NCBI GenBank assembly: GCA_025612375.1
Contig: JAAXKN010000033.1
Span: 1 to 39,400 of the forward strand
DNA: 39,400 bases
DNA from: Ignavibacteria bacterium
GTDB taxonomy: Bacteria; Bacteroidota; Ignavibacteria; Ignavibacteriales; SURF-24
Reading direction: 5' to 3'
The position numbers were made by a program, and so were the translations under genes. The first letter of the stretch is position 1. Every line of letters begins with the position of its first letter. Below the pieces are notes generated by a model. It was not told the origin of the DNA and searched no databases. It was given only the letters and a program-made list of their open reading frames with translations. Positions 17,583-26,997 of this stretch are shown one piece after another.

Positions 17583-18470
17583 CTAAGAAAAATTATTTTC
17601 AATATACGCCTTAATTTTTTCCATCTGCCAGCGTGGGGTGGATGTGGCGCCGGTAATGCCTACGGTTTCAGCCCCGGAGAACCATTCGGGCTTAATTTCA
17701 TCCGCGTCTTCGATAAAGTAAATCCTCTGGTTTTCTTCCTCAGCTATGTGAAAAAGAACCTTGCCGTTGCTGCTTTTTTTGCCTGCGGCAAAAATTATAA
17801 CGTCGTTTGAGCGGGCAAATTCCCTCAGCTTTTTATCGCGCCCTGAGACCTGGCCGCAGATGGTATTTTTTGCGTGGAACTCGATTGCAGCTTCTTCTTC
17901 AATAGATCCGATATAGAGCTGGCTGATCCTTTCCCTTAAGGCTTCAGCTATCCGGGCAAATGTTTCCCTGTCCATTGTAGTCTGCGAGAAAAGCACTGTT
18001 TTCCTGGAGAAATCCACTTTTTCCAGGGCTTCTTCGGGAGTAAGGACAAGTATAGCCTTATCGCCTGTAACGCCTCTTAGGCCAATGACTTCGGCGTGAT
18101 CTTTTTTGCCAAAGATTACGACCTGGAACTCGTTATCGGAAAATTTTCTGATTCTTTCCTGCACTTTTGCAACAACGGGGCAGGTGGCATCAACTATTTC
18201 GAGTCCGTATTTAATTGCTTCCTGATATGTAGATGGGGGTTCACCGTGGGCACGGATAAGGACTTTACTTCCCTTTTCAAGCTTCGGAAAATCCTTAACC
18301 GTAATAGTTTCCATTCCGAGGTCATTTAACCTTTTAACTTCAGCAGCATTATGAATAATGTCACCCAGGCTGTAGATTTTCTCTGTGGTTTGAAGTTCAT
18401 TTTCAGCAAAATCTATTGCTCTTACAACTCCCCAGCAGAATCCCGCGCTGGCGTCTATGTTAACCTTCAT
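17583..18470 (-). CDS. ispH: 4-hydroxy-3-methylbut-2-enyl diphosphate reductase
   Basis: Last enzyme of the MEP isoprenoid pathway, making IPP and DMAPP on a [4Fe-4S] cluster. The 295-residue protein has all three cluster cysteines, C12 (AGFCWGV), C97 (DATCPVV) and C205 (NTICGQ), and the substrate histidines H40, H75 and H125. The segment GRDKKLREFARSNDVII and the SSN motif (around 229-231) are also typical. It sits between cmk and rpsA with all three on one strand. In some Clostridia ispH and rpsA are fused; here they are separate with a 205-bp leader between them. Confidence 0.96.
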   Translation of the reverse strand: MKVNIDASAGFCWGVVRAIDFAENELQTTEKIYSLGDIIHNAAEVKRLNDLGMETITVKDFPKLEKGSKVLIRAHGEPPSTYQEAIKYGLEIVDATCPVVAKVQERIRKFSDNEFQVVIFGKKDHAEVIGLRGVTGDKAILVLTPEEALEKVDFSRKTVLFSQTTMDRETFARIAEALRERISQLYIGSIEEEAAIEFHAKNTICGQVSGRDKKLREFARSNDVIIFAAGKKSSNGKVLFHIAEEENQRIYFIEDADEIKPEWFSGAETVGITGATSTPRWQMEKIKAYIENNFS

Positions 18471-18491
18471 TAAAACGGCTTTCTTTCTTAT

Positions 18492-19175
18492 TTAGTTACC
18501 TTTGTTGTTAATACTCTCTCTTACTCTGCTTAAAATCAGTTCCACTTCCTCTTCAATTGTAATGCTGGAAGTGTCAATTTCAACGGCATCCTGCGCCTTG
18601 GTAAGGGGGCTTACTTCACGGCTTGAATCTATAAGGTCCCTTTTCCTTATATTGCCTTCAATCTCATCGAGAGAAAGATTCTCCCCTTTTTCCTGAAATT
18701 CCCTGAGCCTTCTATGGGCTCTCTGGCTTAGAGATGCGGTTAAGAATATCTTTACGTCTGCCTCCGGGAAGACAACTGTTCCTGTATCGCGGCCTTCGGC
18801 CACAATGCTGGTGTTCCTGCCTATTTCCTGCTGCTTTTTTACCAGGGCTGTCCTGACGCCAGCGATCCTGGAGACTTCACTTACGTTTGAATTAACTTCG
18901 TAGGAACGGATGGCTTCAGTTACGTCCTCTCCGTTTAAGATGACTTCGGTCTTTCCGTCCACAAATTTCAGCTCAAGGCGGGCTTTTTCAGCCAGTTCAA
19001 CGACTGAAGGTTCATCTTTAATTACGTTCCGCTTTAAGGCCAGGTAGGTTACAGCCCTGTACATTGCGCCTGTATCCAGGTAAGTAAACCCGAGATTTTT
19101 TGCTACAAGCTTTGCCGAGGTACTTTTTCCGGAGCCTGCCGGACCATCTATAGTAATAATTATATTCTTTGCCAT
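18492..19175 (-). CDS. cmk: Cytidylate kinase
   Basis: Phosphorylates CMP and dCMP to the diphosphates. Starting at the ATG at 19175 the protein has 227 residues, the usual bacterial length. It begins MAKNIIITIDGPAGSGKS, with the P-loop GPAGSGKS directly at the N terminus. Further motifs are LDTGAMYRAVTY (substrate site), VAEGRDTGTVVFP, and RKRDLIDSSREVSPL in the lid, all typical of bacterial CMP kinase. A longer reading to 19217 would need a TTG start and adds an unconserved extension, so it was set aside. The ispH start follows 21 nt after the cmk stop, indicating an operon. Confidence 0.95.
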   Translation of the reverse strand: MAKNIIITIDGPAGSGKSTSAKLVAKNLGFTYLDTGAMYRAVTYLALKRNVIKDEPSVVELAEKARLELKFVDGKTEVILNGEDVTEAIRSYEVNSNVSEVSRIAGVRTALVKKQQEIGRNTSIVAEGRDTGTVVFPEADVKIFLTASLSQRAHRRLREFQEKGENLSLDEIEGNIRKRDLIDSSREVSPLTKAQDAVEIDTSSITIEEEVELILSRVRESINNKGN

Positions 19176-19316
19176 ATGTGGCAAAAATACAAAATTTCCC
19201 CGGAAATTAAAACTCAATTCCAGGCTCTGGCTCGGCTTCCGGGGATAAAAATTTCAGGAAAAATTTTCCCGAATTACGGGCCCGCTAAATTCAGCTTAAA
19301 ACAAAGTTTTCGTTAC

Positions 19317-19601
19317 TTATCCCGCGTGATTTATTTTACTAATAAAACCAATTAAAACTATGAGTAAAACTGTAAGTATTACAGCCCAGGGATTTGCAAA
19401 GTTAATTGTAATTCCAAGTCCTGATCTTTTGGGCAGAAACATCCGCCTGTCCTTTGGGTTAAAGTAAAAGAACCCCAGGTACCAGCTATTGGCCTCACCT
19501 TCGGCCTTATTGCGCCACTTTTTAGTAATTACAGTGTTATAAAAAACAGGGATTGTAATTACCACAGCTGCTGCTAAAACGATCAAAGCCCAAACCGGCA
19601 T
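19317..19601 (-). CDS. Small membrane protein, DUF5808-like
   Basis: 94 residues with a transmembrane helix at each end (about 2-22 and 70-89) and a polar middle. The stretch WYLGFFYFNPKDRRMFLPKR, followed by SGLGITINFANP, strongly resembles DUF5808, a short conserved region in Gram-positive and Bacteroidota membrane proteins with no known function. It lies upstream of cmk on the same strand with a 140-bp gap, so it may have its own transcript. Confidence 0.72.
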   Translation of the reverse strand: MPVWALIVLAAAVVITIPVFYNTVITKKWRNKAEGEANSWYLGFFYFNPKDRRMFLPKRSGLGITINFANPWAVILTVLLIVLIGFISKINHAG

Positions 19602-19686
19602 TGTTAAATTCCTCTGATTTTTCTGGAAATTTGTTTACAGAGCCACAATTTCTTACGATAAACAGAACTTCTGCACTTGTGTCCGG

Positions 19687-20469
19687 CTACTTACTGCCTG
19701 CTTCCTTCAGGATCTGAACCATCTTGTCGTGCACCTTCCCGTTGGTGGCAAGTATCTGCTTGTGGAATATGTCGCGTTTAACGCCGTCAAAATCTGTTAC
19801 CATGCCCCCTGCCTCCTCGAGCACCAAGCGTCCGGCACAAATGTCCCACGGATAAAGCGAGAGTTCCCAGAAGCCGTCGAAGATTCCGTCAGCAACATAG
19901 CAGAAGTCGATTGCAGCCGAGCCGAGGCGTCTTATAGCACGGGCGTCGTGGAGGAAAGCAGCAAAGTAGTTCATCACCTTGCCGGGGTTTTCCTGCACGT
20001 CGTATGGGAAGCCGGTTACAAGAAGGCTGTAGCTCAGGTTGCTGTTTTCGCTTACCTTCAGCTTCCTGGAGTTGCAGTATGAGCCTCCCCCCTTTTCAGC
20101 CGTATAAGCCGCATCGCGCATAACGTCATAAACGATGCCGCAGATAGTCTCCCCGTTTTTCTGGAGTCCCACAGAAACTGAAAAAATTGGGAGCCCGTGG
20201 GCAAAGTTTGTCGTGCCGTCCAGGGGATCAATAACCCAGACGTATTCGGCATTTTTATTAATATTAATAGCCCCGCTTTCCTCGGCAATAATTCCGTGCG
20301 TGGGGTATTTTTCTTTTATGAAAGAAATTATGGCCTGTTCACTTTTTTTGTCAATTTCGGTAACAAGGTTCGAGGAATTTGTCTTAAACTCCACCGTAAA
20401 GTTCTTTCTGTAACCTTCTCTTATGATTTCGCCTGCTTCTTTGGCAATAGCAATTACATCTTCTAACAT
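19687..20469 (-). CDS. suhB: Inositol-1-monophosphatase family protein
   Basis: Lithium-sensitive metal-dependent phosphatase of about 260 residues. It shows the three family motifs: EES (E63-E64) for metal binding, DPLDGTTNFAHG (D81, D84 and T86 region) and WDICAGRLVLEEAGG near the C terminus. Bacterial members hydrolyse inositol-1-phosphate and related sugar phosphates, and E. coli SuhB also acts in rRNA antitermination. Which role applies here cannot be read from the sequence. A GTG two codons upstream (20475) is an alternative start. The upstream gap to the phosphodiesterase gene contains a heptanucleotide repeat. Confidence 0.9.
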   Translation of the reverse strand: MLEDVIAIAKEAGEIIREGYRKNFTVEFKTNSSNLVTEIDKKSEQAIISFIKEKYPTHGIIAEESGAININKNAEYVWVIDPLDGTTNFAHGLPIFSVSVGLQKNGETICGIVYDVMRDAAYTAEKGGGSYCNSRKLKVSENSNLSYSLLVTGFPYDVQENPGKVMNYFAAFLHDARAIRRLGSAAIDFCYVADGIFDGFWELSLYPWDICAGRLVLEEAGGMVTDFDGVKRDIFHKQILATNGKVHDKMVQILKEAGSK

Positions 20470-20520
20470 TTTCACCAGCGGTTGTTTTTAATCTGTATAA
20501 TTTACGAAAAAAGGGTCGAA

Positions 20521-20548
20521 GTTCAACGTTCTACGTTCGACGTTCTAC
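20521..20548. repeat. Tandem heptanucleotide repeat GTTCNAC x4
   Basis: Four contiguous 7-nt units, GTTCAAC, GTTCTAC, GTTCGAC and GTTCTAC, lie between the phosphodiesterase and inositol monophosphatase genes. Only the fifth base varies. Confidence 0.8.
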
Positions 20549-20571
20549 GGAAATCCACTAAATCCCGTAAG

Positions 20572-21795
20572 TTAATTCTCTTTCAATAGAAACTCGATTC
20601 TGTCCAGACTGCCGTCTATATTTTTTCTGGGCATAATATTAAATATCCTGCAGAGAAGCGGGTAAATGTCTATGTTCCAGAGGCTGCCCGTTTTATAGTG
20701 ATTTTTGAATGCCGGGCCTTCGGCAAAGAAGATGCCGTGCATATCCATAAAATTATTGTCGTAACCGTGATTACCTTTGTTCTTTGAGTAATATTTTACA
20801 GAATTATTATCCACAAGCGACCAGCCCGGGTCGGCAACAACAATTACGGGAAAAATAAAAGGATTATCGCTGAAGTGGAAGTATCCCGGTATATTTTCAC
20901 GCGTATAGACCTTAAAATGGCGTTCATTTTCCTTTAGTTTCTTATAGATTTTATCCGCTTCGCCGCCTTTGGGCTCAATCATCATTACAGGGCCATCGCC
21001 ATCCATTCTGTTTCCAGGGCCAAGTATTTCCTCAATATTTAATAACCTCTGGCTGCTGATTTCCGCCATACCGTGGTCGGAAAGAAAAATCACGTTAGTG
21101 CTGTCGTACATACCAATTTCCTTAAGCCTGCCAAGCAGCACGCCTGAGAGCGAGTCGAGGAGCTTCACAGCACCGTTAACCTGTGGTGAATGGGGTCCAT
21201 AGCGGTGCCCCTGGCGGTCAGTTTCATCCATATAAAGCGTAATAAAGTGCGGCCTGTCCTTATAAGGCATCTTAAGCCAGTTTATAACCCCTTCAATTCT
21301 GTTTATATAAGGCCTCTTATGCTCGTAAATTTCATAATAGTGGGGATTCCGCTCGGCATTGCGGAGCGGAGTTCCGGGGAAGAAGTAGCTGGCAGTTTTA
21401 ATGCCCTGTCTTTCTGCCGTCTGCCAGAAAGACTCCCCAAGGTACCAGCGGCCGTCTGTTACCTCGGCCGTATCGGAAATGCTGTACTGCCGGCCTGTGA
21501 AGGGGTCGTAAAACGAGTTATGAATGATCCCGTGGTGTTCGGGGTACATGCCTGTGGCAATTGAGGTGTGGTTTGGAAATGTTTTGGACGGAAATGCAGG
21601 CCTTAACGATAAGGCTGAAACACCTCTTACTGCTACGGAATCCAGATTTGGTGTAAGTCCCCTTTGCGTATAATCCCACCGGAAGGCGTCATAGGATACC
21701 AGAATGACGTAAGGTTTTCCCTGGGGAAAGACATTCGCCTGGTGGAAAAAGAAACTGATGAATGATAAAATTAACAGGATTTTTCTGCTGCTCAT
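20572..21795 (-). CDS. Secreted nucleotide pyrophosphatase/phosphodiesterase (NPP family)
   Basis: Alkaline-phosphatase superfamily enzyme of 407 residues with an N-terminal signal peptide (hydrophobic to about residue 21, then NVFPQG), so periplasmic or exported. It has the NPP motifs: metal ligand D36 in VSYDAFRWDY, nucleophile T72 in PSKTFPNHTS, D193 and H197 in DETDRQGHRYGP, SDHGM, and the late NHGYDN. Family members cleave phosphodiester or pyrophosphate bonds in nucleotides or lipids; the substrate is unknown here. A GAGGG site 6 nt before the ATG supports the start. It is divergently oriented from the outer-membrane receptor. Confidence 0.9.
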   Translation of the reverse strand: MSSRKILLILSFISFFFHQANVFPQGKPYVILVSYDAFRWDYTQRGLTPNLDSVAVRGVSALSLRPAFPSKTFPNHTSIATGMYPEHHGIIHNSFYDPFTGRQYSISDTAEVTDGRWYLGESFWQTAERQGIKTASYFFPGTPLRNAERNPHYYEIYEHKRPYINRIEGVINWLKMPYKDRPHFITLYMDETDRQGHRYGPHSPQVNGAVKLLDSLSGVLLGRLKEIGMYDSTNVIFLSDHGMAEISSQRLLNIEEILGPGNRMDGDGPVMMIEPKGGEADKIYKKLKENERHFKVYTRENIPGYFHFSDNPFIFPVIVVADPGWSLVDNNSVKYYSKNKGNHGYDNNFMDMHGIFFAEGPAFKNHYKTGSLWNIDIYPLLCRIFNIMPRKNIDGSLDRIEFLLKEN

Positions 21796-22011
21796 AATTA
21801 GCCCTCAAATTTTAATGACCGGCCGTTCATTTATACTGGGGAAAAAGTTAATCTTTTTTAGTCCATTTCCCAAATATTTTCCTTTACTTTTCGGATAAAT
21901 GCTCATAATTTTACATGGCACTTCTGAAAATTTTATAAAGCTCCTTGAAAATATAACGATTTTTCTAATGTTAAATAATTGTTAACTCTTAATTTTTAAG
22001 GATTTCAACAC

Positions 22012-22041
22012 TTGCCAATTAAGATTATTAATTTTTCTTTG
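22012..22041 (+). promoter_or_regulatory. Bacteroidota-type promoter candidate for the receptor gene
   Basis: TTG at 22012-22014, a 19-nt spacer, then TTTCTTTG at 22034-22041. The Bacteroidota consensus is TTTG then TAnnTTTG, so the -7 element has one mismatch. The distance to the start codon (about 65 nt) is reasonable. Confidence 0.4.
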
Positions 22042-22097
22042 CACAGGATAAATTAGTTAATCAGACAACATTCGTTCTTTTTAATATCAACCTAAAT

Positions 22098-22102
22098 GGG
22101 AG
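22098..22102 (+). promoter_or_regulatory. Ribosome binding site deciding the receptor start
   Basis: GGGAG at 22098-22102 ends 5 nt before the ATG at 22108. The earlier ATG at 22096 overlaps this site, which argues for the later start and a normal signal peptide. Confidence 0.65.
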
Positions 22103-22107
22103 AAATC

Positions 22108-25100
22108 ATGAGAATAGTCAAACGACAATTTCTTTTATTTGTTCTTTTTGTTTTGTTTGGCGCCTCGCAGGCCTTTGCGCAGGGCGTTACAACTGCAGCA
22201 ATGAACGGAACAGTTGTTGACAACGAAGGGCAGCCCCTGCCGGGAGCTACCATAGTTGCAATACATGTTCCGACAGGAACGCAGTTCGGTACCACTTCAC
22301 GTGTGGATGGTAAATTTAATATCAGCAACATGCGTGTAGGCGGACCATATACCGTAAAAGCTTCTTTTATCGGCTACACAACGCAGGTAAAAGAAGGTAT
22401 TTCACTTAGTTTAGGACAGAATTACACAATCAATTTCAAATTAACTTCAGAGAGCATTCAGACCGGTACTATTAACGTAGTTGCCGACAGGAATGCTGTC
22501 ATCAGCGGCAGCCGCACAGGCGCTTCAACCAACGTAGGCGTTGAAGAAATCAAAGCCTTCCCTACAATTTCAAGAAGCTTCCAGGATTTTGCAAAGCTTA
22601 CTCCTCAGTTTGACGGACGTTCAAGCTCTGCTGCCGGAAGAAACAACCGCTTCAACAACATCCAGATTGACGGTACACAGTACAACGACCTTTTCGGTCT
22701 GGGTTCAACAGGAACTCCGGGCGGACAGGCAGGTACAACACCTATAAGCCTTGATGCTATTCAGGAATTCCAGGTAGTTATAGCTCCTTACGACGTACGC
22801 CAGGGCGGTTTTACAGGCGGCGGCATCAACGCTATTACGCGCAGCGGTACCAACTTCTTCTCAGGTTCTGTTTACGGATATTACAGGAACCAGAACTTCA
22901 TGGGTTACAGCCCTGATGACAAGAAGACTAAAGTTACAGAATTCAATGAATACCAGACAGGCCTCCGCATTGGCGGTCCAATAATCAAGGATAAGCTGTT
23001 CTTCTTTGCAAACGGCGAATTCACACGCCGTACCGATCCTTCAGACAACCTTTCGCTTACACAGGGCGGAAATCTTGGATCAAAAGACAGTCTTGCTTCC
23101 TCAATGCAGAACATTTTAATGAACAAGTACAGTTATAATCCGGGCGGCTACGGTTCATTCTCAACAAAGCGCCCTTCAAGCAAACTCTTCTTACGTTTCG
23201 ATTATAACATTTCAGATGCTCACAAATTAACTTTCAGACACAACTTTGTAGACGGCAGCGACCAGAAAACTGGACGCAGCGTCTCAACTCTGGAATTTGC
23301 AGACAGAATGTACCAGTTCAACACAAACACAAACTCTTCAGTTTTACAGTTGAGCAGTACTTTCAGCAATACAATGTCTAACGAACTTATTGCCGGCTAC
23401 ACAAGAATCAGAGATACACGCGATCCTTCAGGAAGGCCTTTCCCCTCAATTCTTGTAAAGACAGCAATTCCGGGCTTTACACTGAAGGCTGGTGCTGAAG
23501 AATTCTCACAGGCTAACCAGCTGGACCAGGATATCTTTGAACTTACAGACAACTTCTCCTACTATACAGGAAGCCACGTTATTACAGTTGGTACACATAA
23601 CGAGTTCTATAAGTTCAGAAACCTCTTTATCCGTAACCTTTATGGATATTATGAATTCAACAGCCTGACTGACCTGCAGAATGGAACCCCATCACGCTAT
23701 CAGTTAAGCTATTCAAACACAGCCAACCCGATGGAAGCAGCTCATTTCAACGCTTACCAGTTAGGCCTTTATGCACAGGATGAATGGTCAGCAACAAACA
23801 ACGTTAAAGTTACTCTTGGTTTAAGAGTTGATGCTCCTTTCTTCCCCAACGATCCTGCATACAACCAGACTATAGATCAGGTTTTTACTAAGGGACAGGG
23901 TATGGATCTCGGTACAAACAAAGTTCCAAGCGGAAAGCTTCTCTTCTCGCCAAGACTTGGTGTTAACTGGGATGTCAACGGAGACCGTACGACACAGGTC
24001 CGCGGCGGCGCTGGTATATTTACAGGACGCATTCCTTATGTATGGATTTCAAACCAGTACGGAAACACAGGTGTTGAATTCGGAAGAATCGACCTCAGCA
24101 CTGGAAAAGGATTACCTGCTAATTTCCCGTTCAATCCCGATCCCAACTCACAGACCAGAAATCTTACATCGATTCCTCAGACAGAAGTTGACCTGACAGC
24201 AGGCGATTTCAAGATGCCTCAGGTTGCACGTTTTGATGCTGCCGTTGACCATCAGCTGCCTTTCGGCCTTACAGGTACACTGGAAGGTATTTATTCGAAG
24301 TCAATCAATGACCTTACCTACCAGGATATAAACATTGTTCCGCAGGCTTCCAAATTCGTTTCAGGCGCCGGCGATCCGGGCAGAAACACATATCTTTCCG
24401 GTACAAAAGGTTACAGTTCTGCATTTACAAACGTTATCCTTATGAAGAACACAAGCAAGGGTTACCAGTACAACGTTACAGCTCAGGTACAGGGTACACT
24501 CCCGATGGGTCTGTATACAAACGTTGCTTATACATACACAAGAGCAAAAGACCTGAACAGCACTATTTCAAGCCAGGCTTACTCACAGTGGAGATATAAC
24601 CCGATTGCAAACGATCCGAACAATCCGGACCTTGCCACTTCAAACTTCGAGATCCGCAACCGTATTCTCGTAGCTGTTTCTTATACAGCTGAATTCTTCA
24701 CTAACTACAGAAGCACATTTACACTGTTCTACAACGGCCAGTCAGGTCTGCCTTTCTCATATACATATGACGGCGACGTAAACGGCGACGGTCAGACATC
24801 AAACGACATGATCTACATTCCTAAGAATGCAACTGATCCATCTGAAATCCAGGTTGGTTCAATTGCCACAGGAACAAAGGCTTTCGTAGCAGATCCCGCA
24901 ATGGCACAGGCTCTTGAAAACTACATTCAGAGAGACAACTACCTGAAAGAACACCGCGGAGAGATTATGGAACGCAACGGTGCTAATGTTCCATGGACAA
25001 ACCAGGTTGACTTCAGATTCGTTCAGGAAATTCCTCTTATTGCAGGACACAGGTTTGAAGTATCACTCGACGTTCTCAACCTCCCTAACCTGCTCAACTC

Positions 25101-25275
25101 AAAATGGGGATGGATAAAATCAGTTAATAACCAGAACGACAGTGTAATCAAATTACAGGGTACCGATGCTAACAAGAGACCGGTATTCAGCTTCAAGGAT
25201 AAGCCGGATCCGTTCCAGAATGATAACCTGAACTCACGCTACCAGATGCAGCTGGGTGCACGCTACTCATTCTAA
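22108..25275 (+). CDS. TonB-dependent receptor, Oar-like, with carboxypeptidase regulatory domain
   Basis: Large outer-membrane protein of 1055 residues. A signal peptide (MRIVKRQF then a Leu/Phe core, ending ASQAFAQG) is followed by a carboxypeptidase-regulatory-like beta-sandwich (about 30-110; GTVVDNEGQPLPGATIVA is its hallmark). A plug-like region comes next (VVADRNAVISGSRTGAS, with IQIDGTQYND and GGINAITRSGTN), then a long beta-barrel ending in MQLGARYSF with a terminal Phe. This is the architecture of Oar-family receptors of Bacteroidota and Myxococcus. The ligand is unknown and no partner lipoprotein or TonB gene is adjacent. Codon use is more A/C-ending and even than in the neighbours, consistent with high expression. 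It is monocistronic with a strong terminator. Confidence 0.92.
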   Translation: MRIVKRQFLLFVLFVLFGASQAFAQGVTTAAMNGTVVDNEGQPLPGATIVAIHVPTGTQFGTTSRVDGKFNISNMRVGGPYTVKASFIGYTTQVKEGISLSLGQNYTINFKLTSESIQTGTINVVADRNAVISGSRTGASTNVGVEEIKAFPTISRSFQDFAKLTPQFDGRSSSAAGRNNRFNNIQIDGTQYNDLFGLGSTGTPGGQAGTTPISLDAIQEFQVVIAPYDVRQGGFTGGGINAITRSGTNFFSGSVYGYYRNQNFMGYSPDDKKTKVTEFNEYQTGLRIGGPIIKDKLFFFANGEFTRRTDPSDNLSLTQGGNLGSKDSLASSMQNILMNKYSYNPGGYGSFSTKRPSSKLFLRFDYNISDAHKLTFRHNFVDGSDQKTGRSVSTLEFADRMYQFNTNTNSSVLQLSSTFSNTMSNELIAGYTRIRDTRDPSGRPFPSILVKTAIPGFTLKAGAEEFSQANQLDQDIFELTDNFSYYTGSHVITVGTHNEFYKFRNLFIRNLYGYYEFNSLTDLQNGTPSRYQLSYSNTANPMEAAHFNAYQLGLYAQDEWSATNNVKVTLGLRVDAPFFPNDPAYNQTIDQVFTKGQGMDLGTNKVPSGKLLFSPRLGVNWDVNGDRTTQVRGGAGIFTGRIPYVWISNQYGNTGVEFGRIDLSTGKGLPANFPFNPDPNSQTRNLTSIPQTEVDLTAGDFKMPQVARFDAAVDHQLPFGLTGTLEGIYSKSINDLTYQDINIVPQASKFVSGAGDPGRNTYLSGTKGYSSAFTNVILMKNTSKGYQYNVTAQVQGTLPMGLYTNVAYTYTRAKDLNSTISSQAYSQWRYNPIANDPNNPDLATSNFEIRNRILVAVSYTAEFFTNYRSTFTLFYNGQSGLPFSYTYDGDVNGDGQTSNDMIYIPKNATDPSEIQVGSIATGTKAFVADPAMAQALENYIQRDNYLKEHRGEIMERNGANVPWTNQVDFRFVQEIPLIAGHRFEVSLDVLNLPNLLNSKWGWIKSVNNQNDSVIKLQGTDANKRPVFSFKDKPDPFQNDNLNSRYQMQLGARYSF

Positions 25276-25300
25276 GTTAGATCTATAATTTAACTATTAA

Positions 25301-25334
25301 GCCCCCGGGGAATATTTCTCCGGGGGCTTTTTTG
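25301..25334 (+). terminator. Strong intrinsic terminator after the receptor gene
   Basis: GCCCCCGG (25301-25308) pairs with CCGGGGGC (25320-25327), followed by six T and GTTT. It lies between convergent genes and could also slow minus-strand transcription from rluD, although the T run on that side is poor. Confidence 0.92.
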
Positions 25335-25365
25335 TTTCAGGAATTTCTCTTCAGGATTTATTGCT

Positions 25366-26349
25366 TCAGGTGGTTCTTAGTTTTTCCAGGAGCATCTGGA
25401 AATCTTCCGGCAAGGGTGAGTCGAAACGGACAAACTCATTTGTGTGCGGGTGGTAGAATCCCAGCGTCCTGGCGTGCAGCGCCTGACGGGGCATTATTTC
25501 AAGAAGGTTATCAATTCTGGACTTCATCTTTGGAAGCGCATAACCGTAGACGATCTTATTTCCGCCATATGTGACGTCGCCAAATATGGGGTGATTTATT
25601 GAAGCCATGTGAACTCTTATCTGGTGCGTGCGGCCCGTTTTAAGATTCAGCTTTATTAAAGAGGCAAATTCAAATTCCTCAAGCACCGTGTAATAGGTAA
25701 TTGCAGTTTTCCCTTCGGTCTCGCTTACGGCGTATTTTTTCCTGTCGCTTTTGCTGCGGGCAATATTCTTTTCAATTACACCCTGACTTTCCTTTAAGTG
25801 TCCCCAGCAGACGGCCCAGTATTCCCTTTCAATGGTATGCTTTGAAAACTGGGAGGCAAGCTTTGCGTGCGTTACGTCATCCTTTGCAACTACAAGAATT
25901 CCGCTGGTGTCCTTGTCGATGCGGTGAACGATTCCGGGTCGGCCCGCATCATTGACGCTGCTTAATTTCTGTGAATGGTGCAATAGGGCGTTAACGAGTG
26001 TGCCCGTGTAGTTGGCGTAGGCCGGATGGGCCACCATGCCTGCAGGCTTGTTTACAATGATCAGGTAGTCATCTTCATAAATGATGTCGAGCGGGATTTC
26101 CTCGGGCATTGCATTTTCAGGCCGCGGTGAAATAGGTATAGTTACCATCACCAGGTCGCCCGGGGCTACTTTATAGTTTTGTTTTACAGCAGACCCGTTT
26201 ACAAGGACCAGTCCGGCATCGAGGAGTTTCTGGACTTTAGAGCGCGTGGCGTTTTCGATCAGGTTTGTAAGATATACGTCTATTCTTTCTTTTCTTTTTC
26301 CCGGGGGGACTTCAAACCTGTAGTTTTTCTCTGATATCAGGTTCGTCAT
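25366..26349 (-). CDS. rluD: RluA/RluD family 23S rRNA pseudouridine synthase
   Basis: 327-residue RNA-modifying enzyme with an N-terminal S4 RNA-binding domain (about 20-75; RIDVYLTNLIENATRSKVQ opens it). The catalytic domain carries HRIDKDTSG with the catalytic D145, then KTGRTHQIRVH. The class modifies 23S rRNA helix 69 or related sites; the exact target cannot be read here. It is the last gene of the ileS cluster, the same place as ylyB in Bacillus. It starts 29 nt after the first lspA copy ends. Confidence 0.92.
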   Translation of the reverse strand: MTNLISEKNYRFEVPPGKRKERIDVYLTNLIENATRSKVQKLLDAGLVLVNGSAVKQNYKVAPGDLVMVTIPISPRPENAMPEEIPLDIIYEDDYLIIVNKPAGMVAHPAYANYTGTLVNALLHHSQKLSSVNDAGRPGIVHRIDKDTSGILVVAKDDVTHAKLASQFSKHTIEREYWAVCWGHLKESQGVIEKNIARSKSDRKKYAVSETEGKTAITYYTVLEEFEFASLIKLNLKTGRTHQIRVHMASINHPIFGDVTYGGNKIVYGYALPKMKSRIDNLLEIMPRQALHARTLGFYHPHTNEFVRFDSPLPEDFQMLLEKLRTT

Positions 26350-26378
26350 TTTTTATTCAGCCTCTATATCAGAAAAAA

Positions 26379-26966
26379 TTATTTTTCGTTTTCATGGGCA
26401 GCCTCAACCTCCTGCTCATCAGAGGCAGGTTTAGTCTTAAAGCTGAATATGATAAGTAAGATCACGCCTATCGAGACAGCCATATCTGCCACATTAAATA
26501 TTGGCCAGCGGTCGTAAGTATAGCCGAAGAAGTTAACGTCGAAGAAGTCGATGTCTATAAAATCCACAACCTTGCCGAAAAACAATGGCGCATAGCCGTA
26601 GAACAGGCCGTAGAAAACCCTGTCTATAAGGTTACCTACCGCGCCGCCCAGAATGAGGGCAAGTGCAAAGCGCATGATGAACTTTTCGTGTCTTACTTTA
26701 TAGAGGTAATAGACGATGCCAACGGAGGCAGCAATGGAGAAAAGGGACAAAAACAGTTTGGAAGTGGTTCCAAAGTCTATTCCGAAAGCAATTCCGGGGT
26801 TCTCCACAAAAGTCACCCTGAGGAAGTTGCCGATAACGTTGCGGTGGTCTCCATAGATCATCCCGTCATGGTGCAGATGCAGAGCGGGAATAGAAAAGCC
26901 TTTTATATACAGCTTGGTAATCTGGTCAGCAATAATAATAAACAGTGATACGAATAGTGCTCTCAA
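26379..26966 (-). CDS. lspA: Signal peptidase II, copy A
   Basis: Inner-membrane aspartyl protease that removes lipoprotein signal peptides. Starting at the TTG at 26966 the protein is 195 residues, beginning MRALFVSL. AAGG lies 6 nt before this TTG. With this start the catalytic aspartates D115 (GNLIDRV) and D161 (FNVAD) fall at exactly the same positions as in the neighbouring copy. A longer reading from a TTG at 26993 is also open. Four transmembrane segments and the VENPGIAFG motif are present. It is somewhat longer than typical LspA because of an insert between the aspartates (about 125-150). Adjacent to a second lspA. Confidence 0.92.
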   Translation of the reverse strand: MRALFVSLFIIIADQITKLYIKGFSIPALHLHHDGMIYGDHRNVIGNFLRVTFVENPGIAFGIDFGTTSKLFLSLFSIAASVGIVYYLYKVRHEKFIMRFALALILGGAVGNLIDRVFYGLFYGYAPLFFGKVVDFIDIDFFDVNFFGYTYDRWPIFNVADMAVSIGVILLIIFSFKTKPASDEQEVEAAHENEK

Positions 26967-26997
26967 TTTGCGCCTTAAATGATTAGCTTTCAAAAAA

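Larger units (their letters stand above)
21796..22107. other. Divergent AT-rich intergenic region
   Basis: About 310 bp between the phosphodiesterase (minus) and the receptor (plus). It holds the leaders of both genes and the promoter-like element at 22012-22041. No RNA gene, ORF or strong inverted repeat was seen. Confidence 0.6.

Noticed and set aside
19176-19217. Longer N terminus for cmk
   Set aside because: Would need TTG and puts 14 unconserved residues before a P-loop that normally begins at the N terminus.
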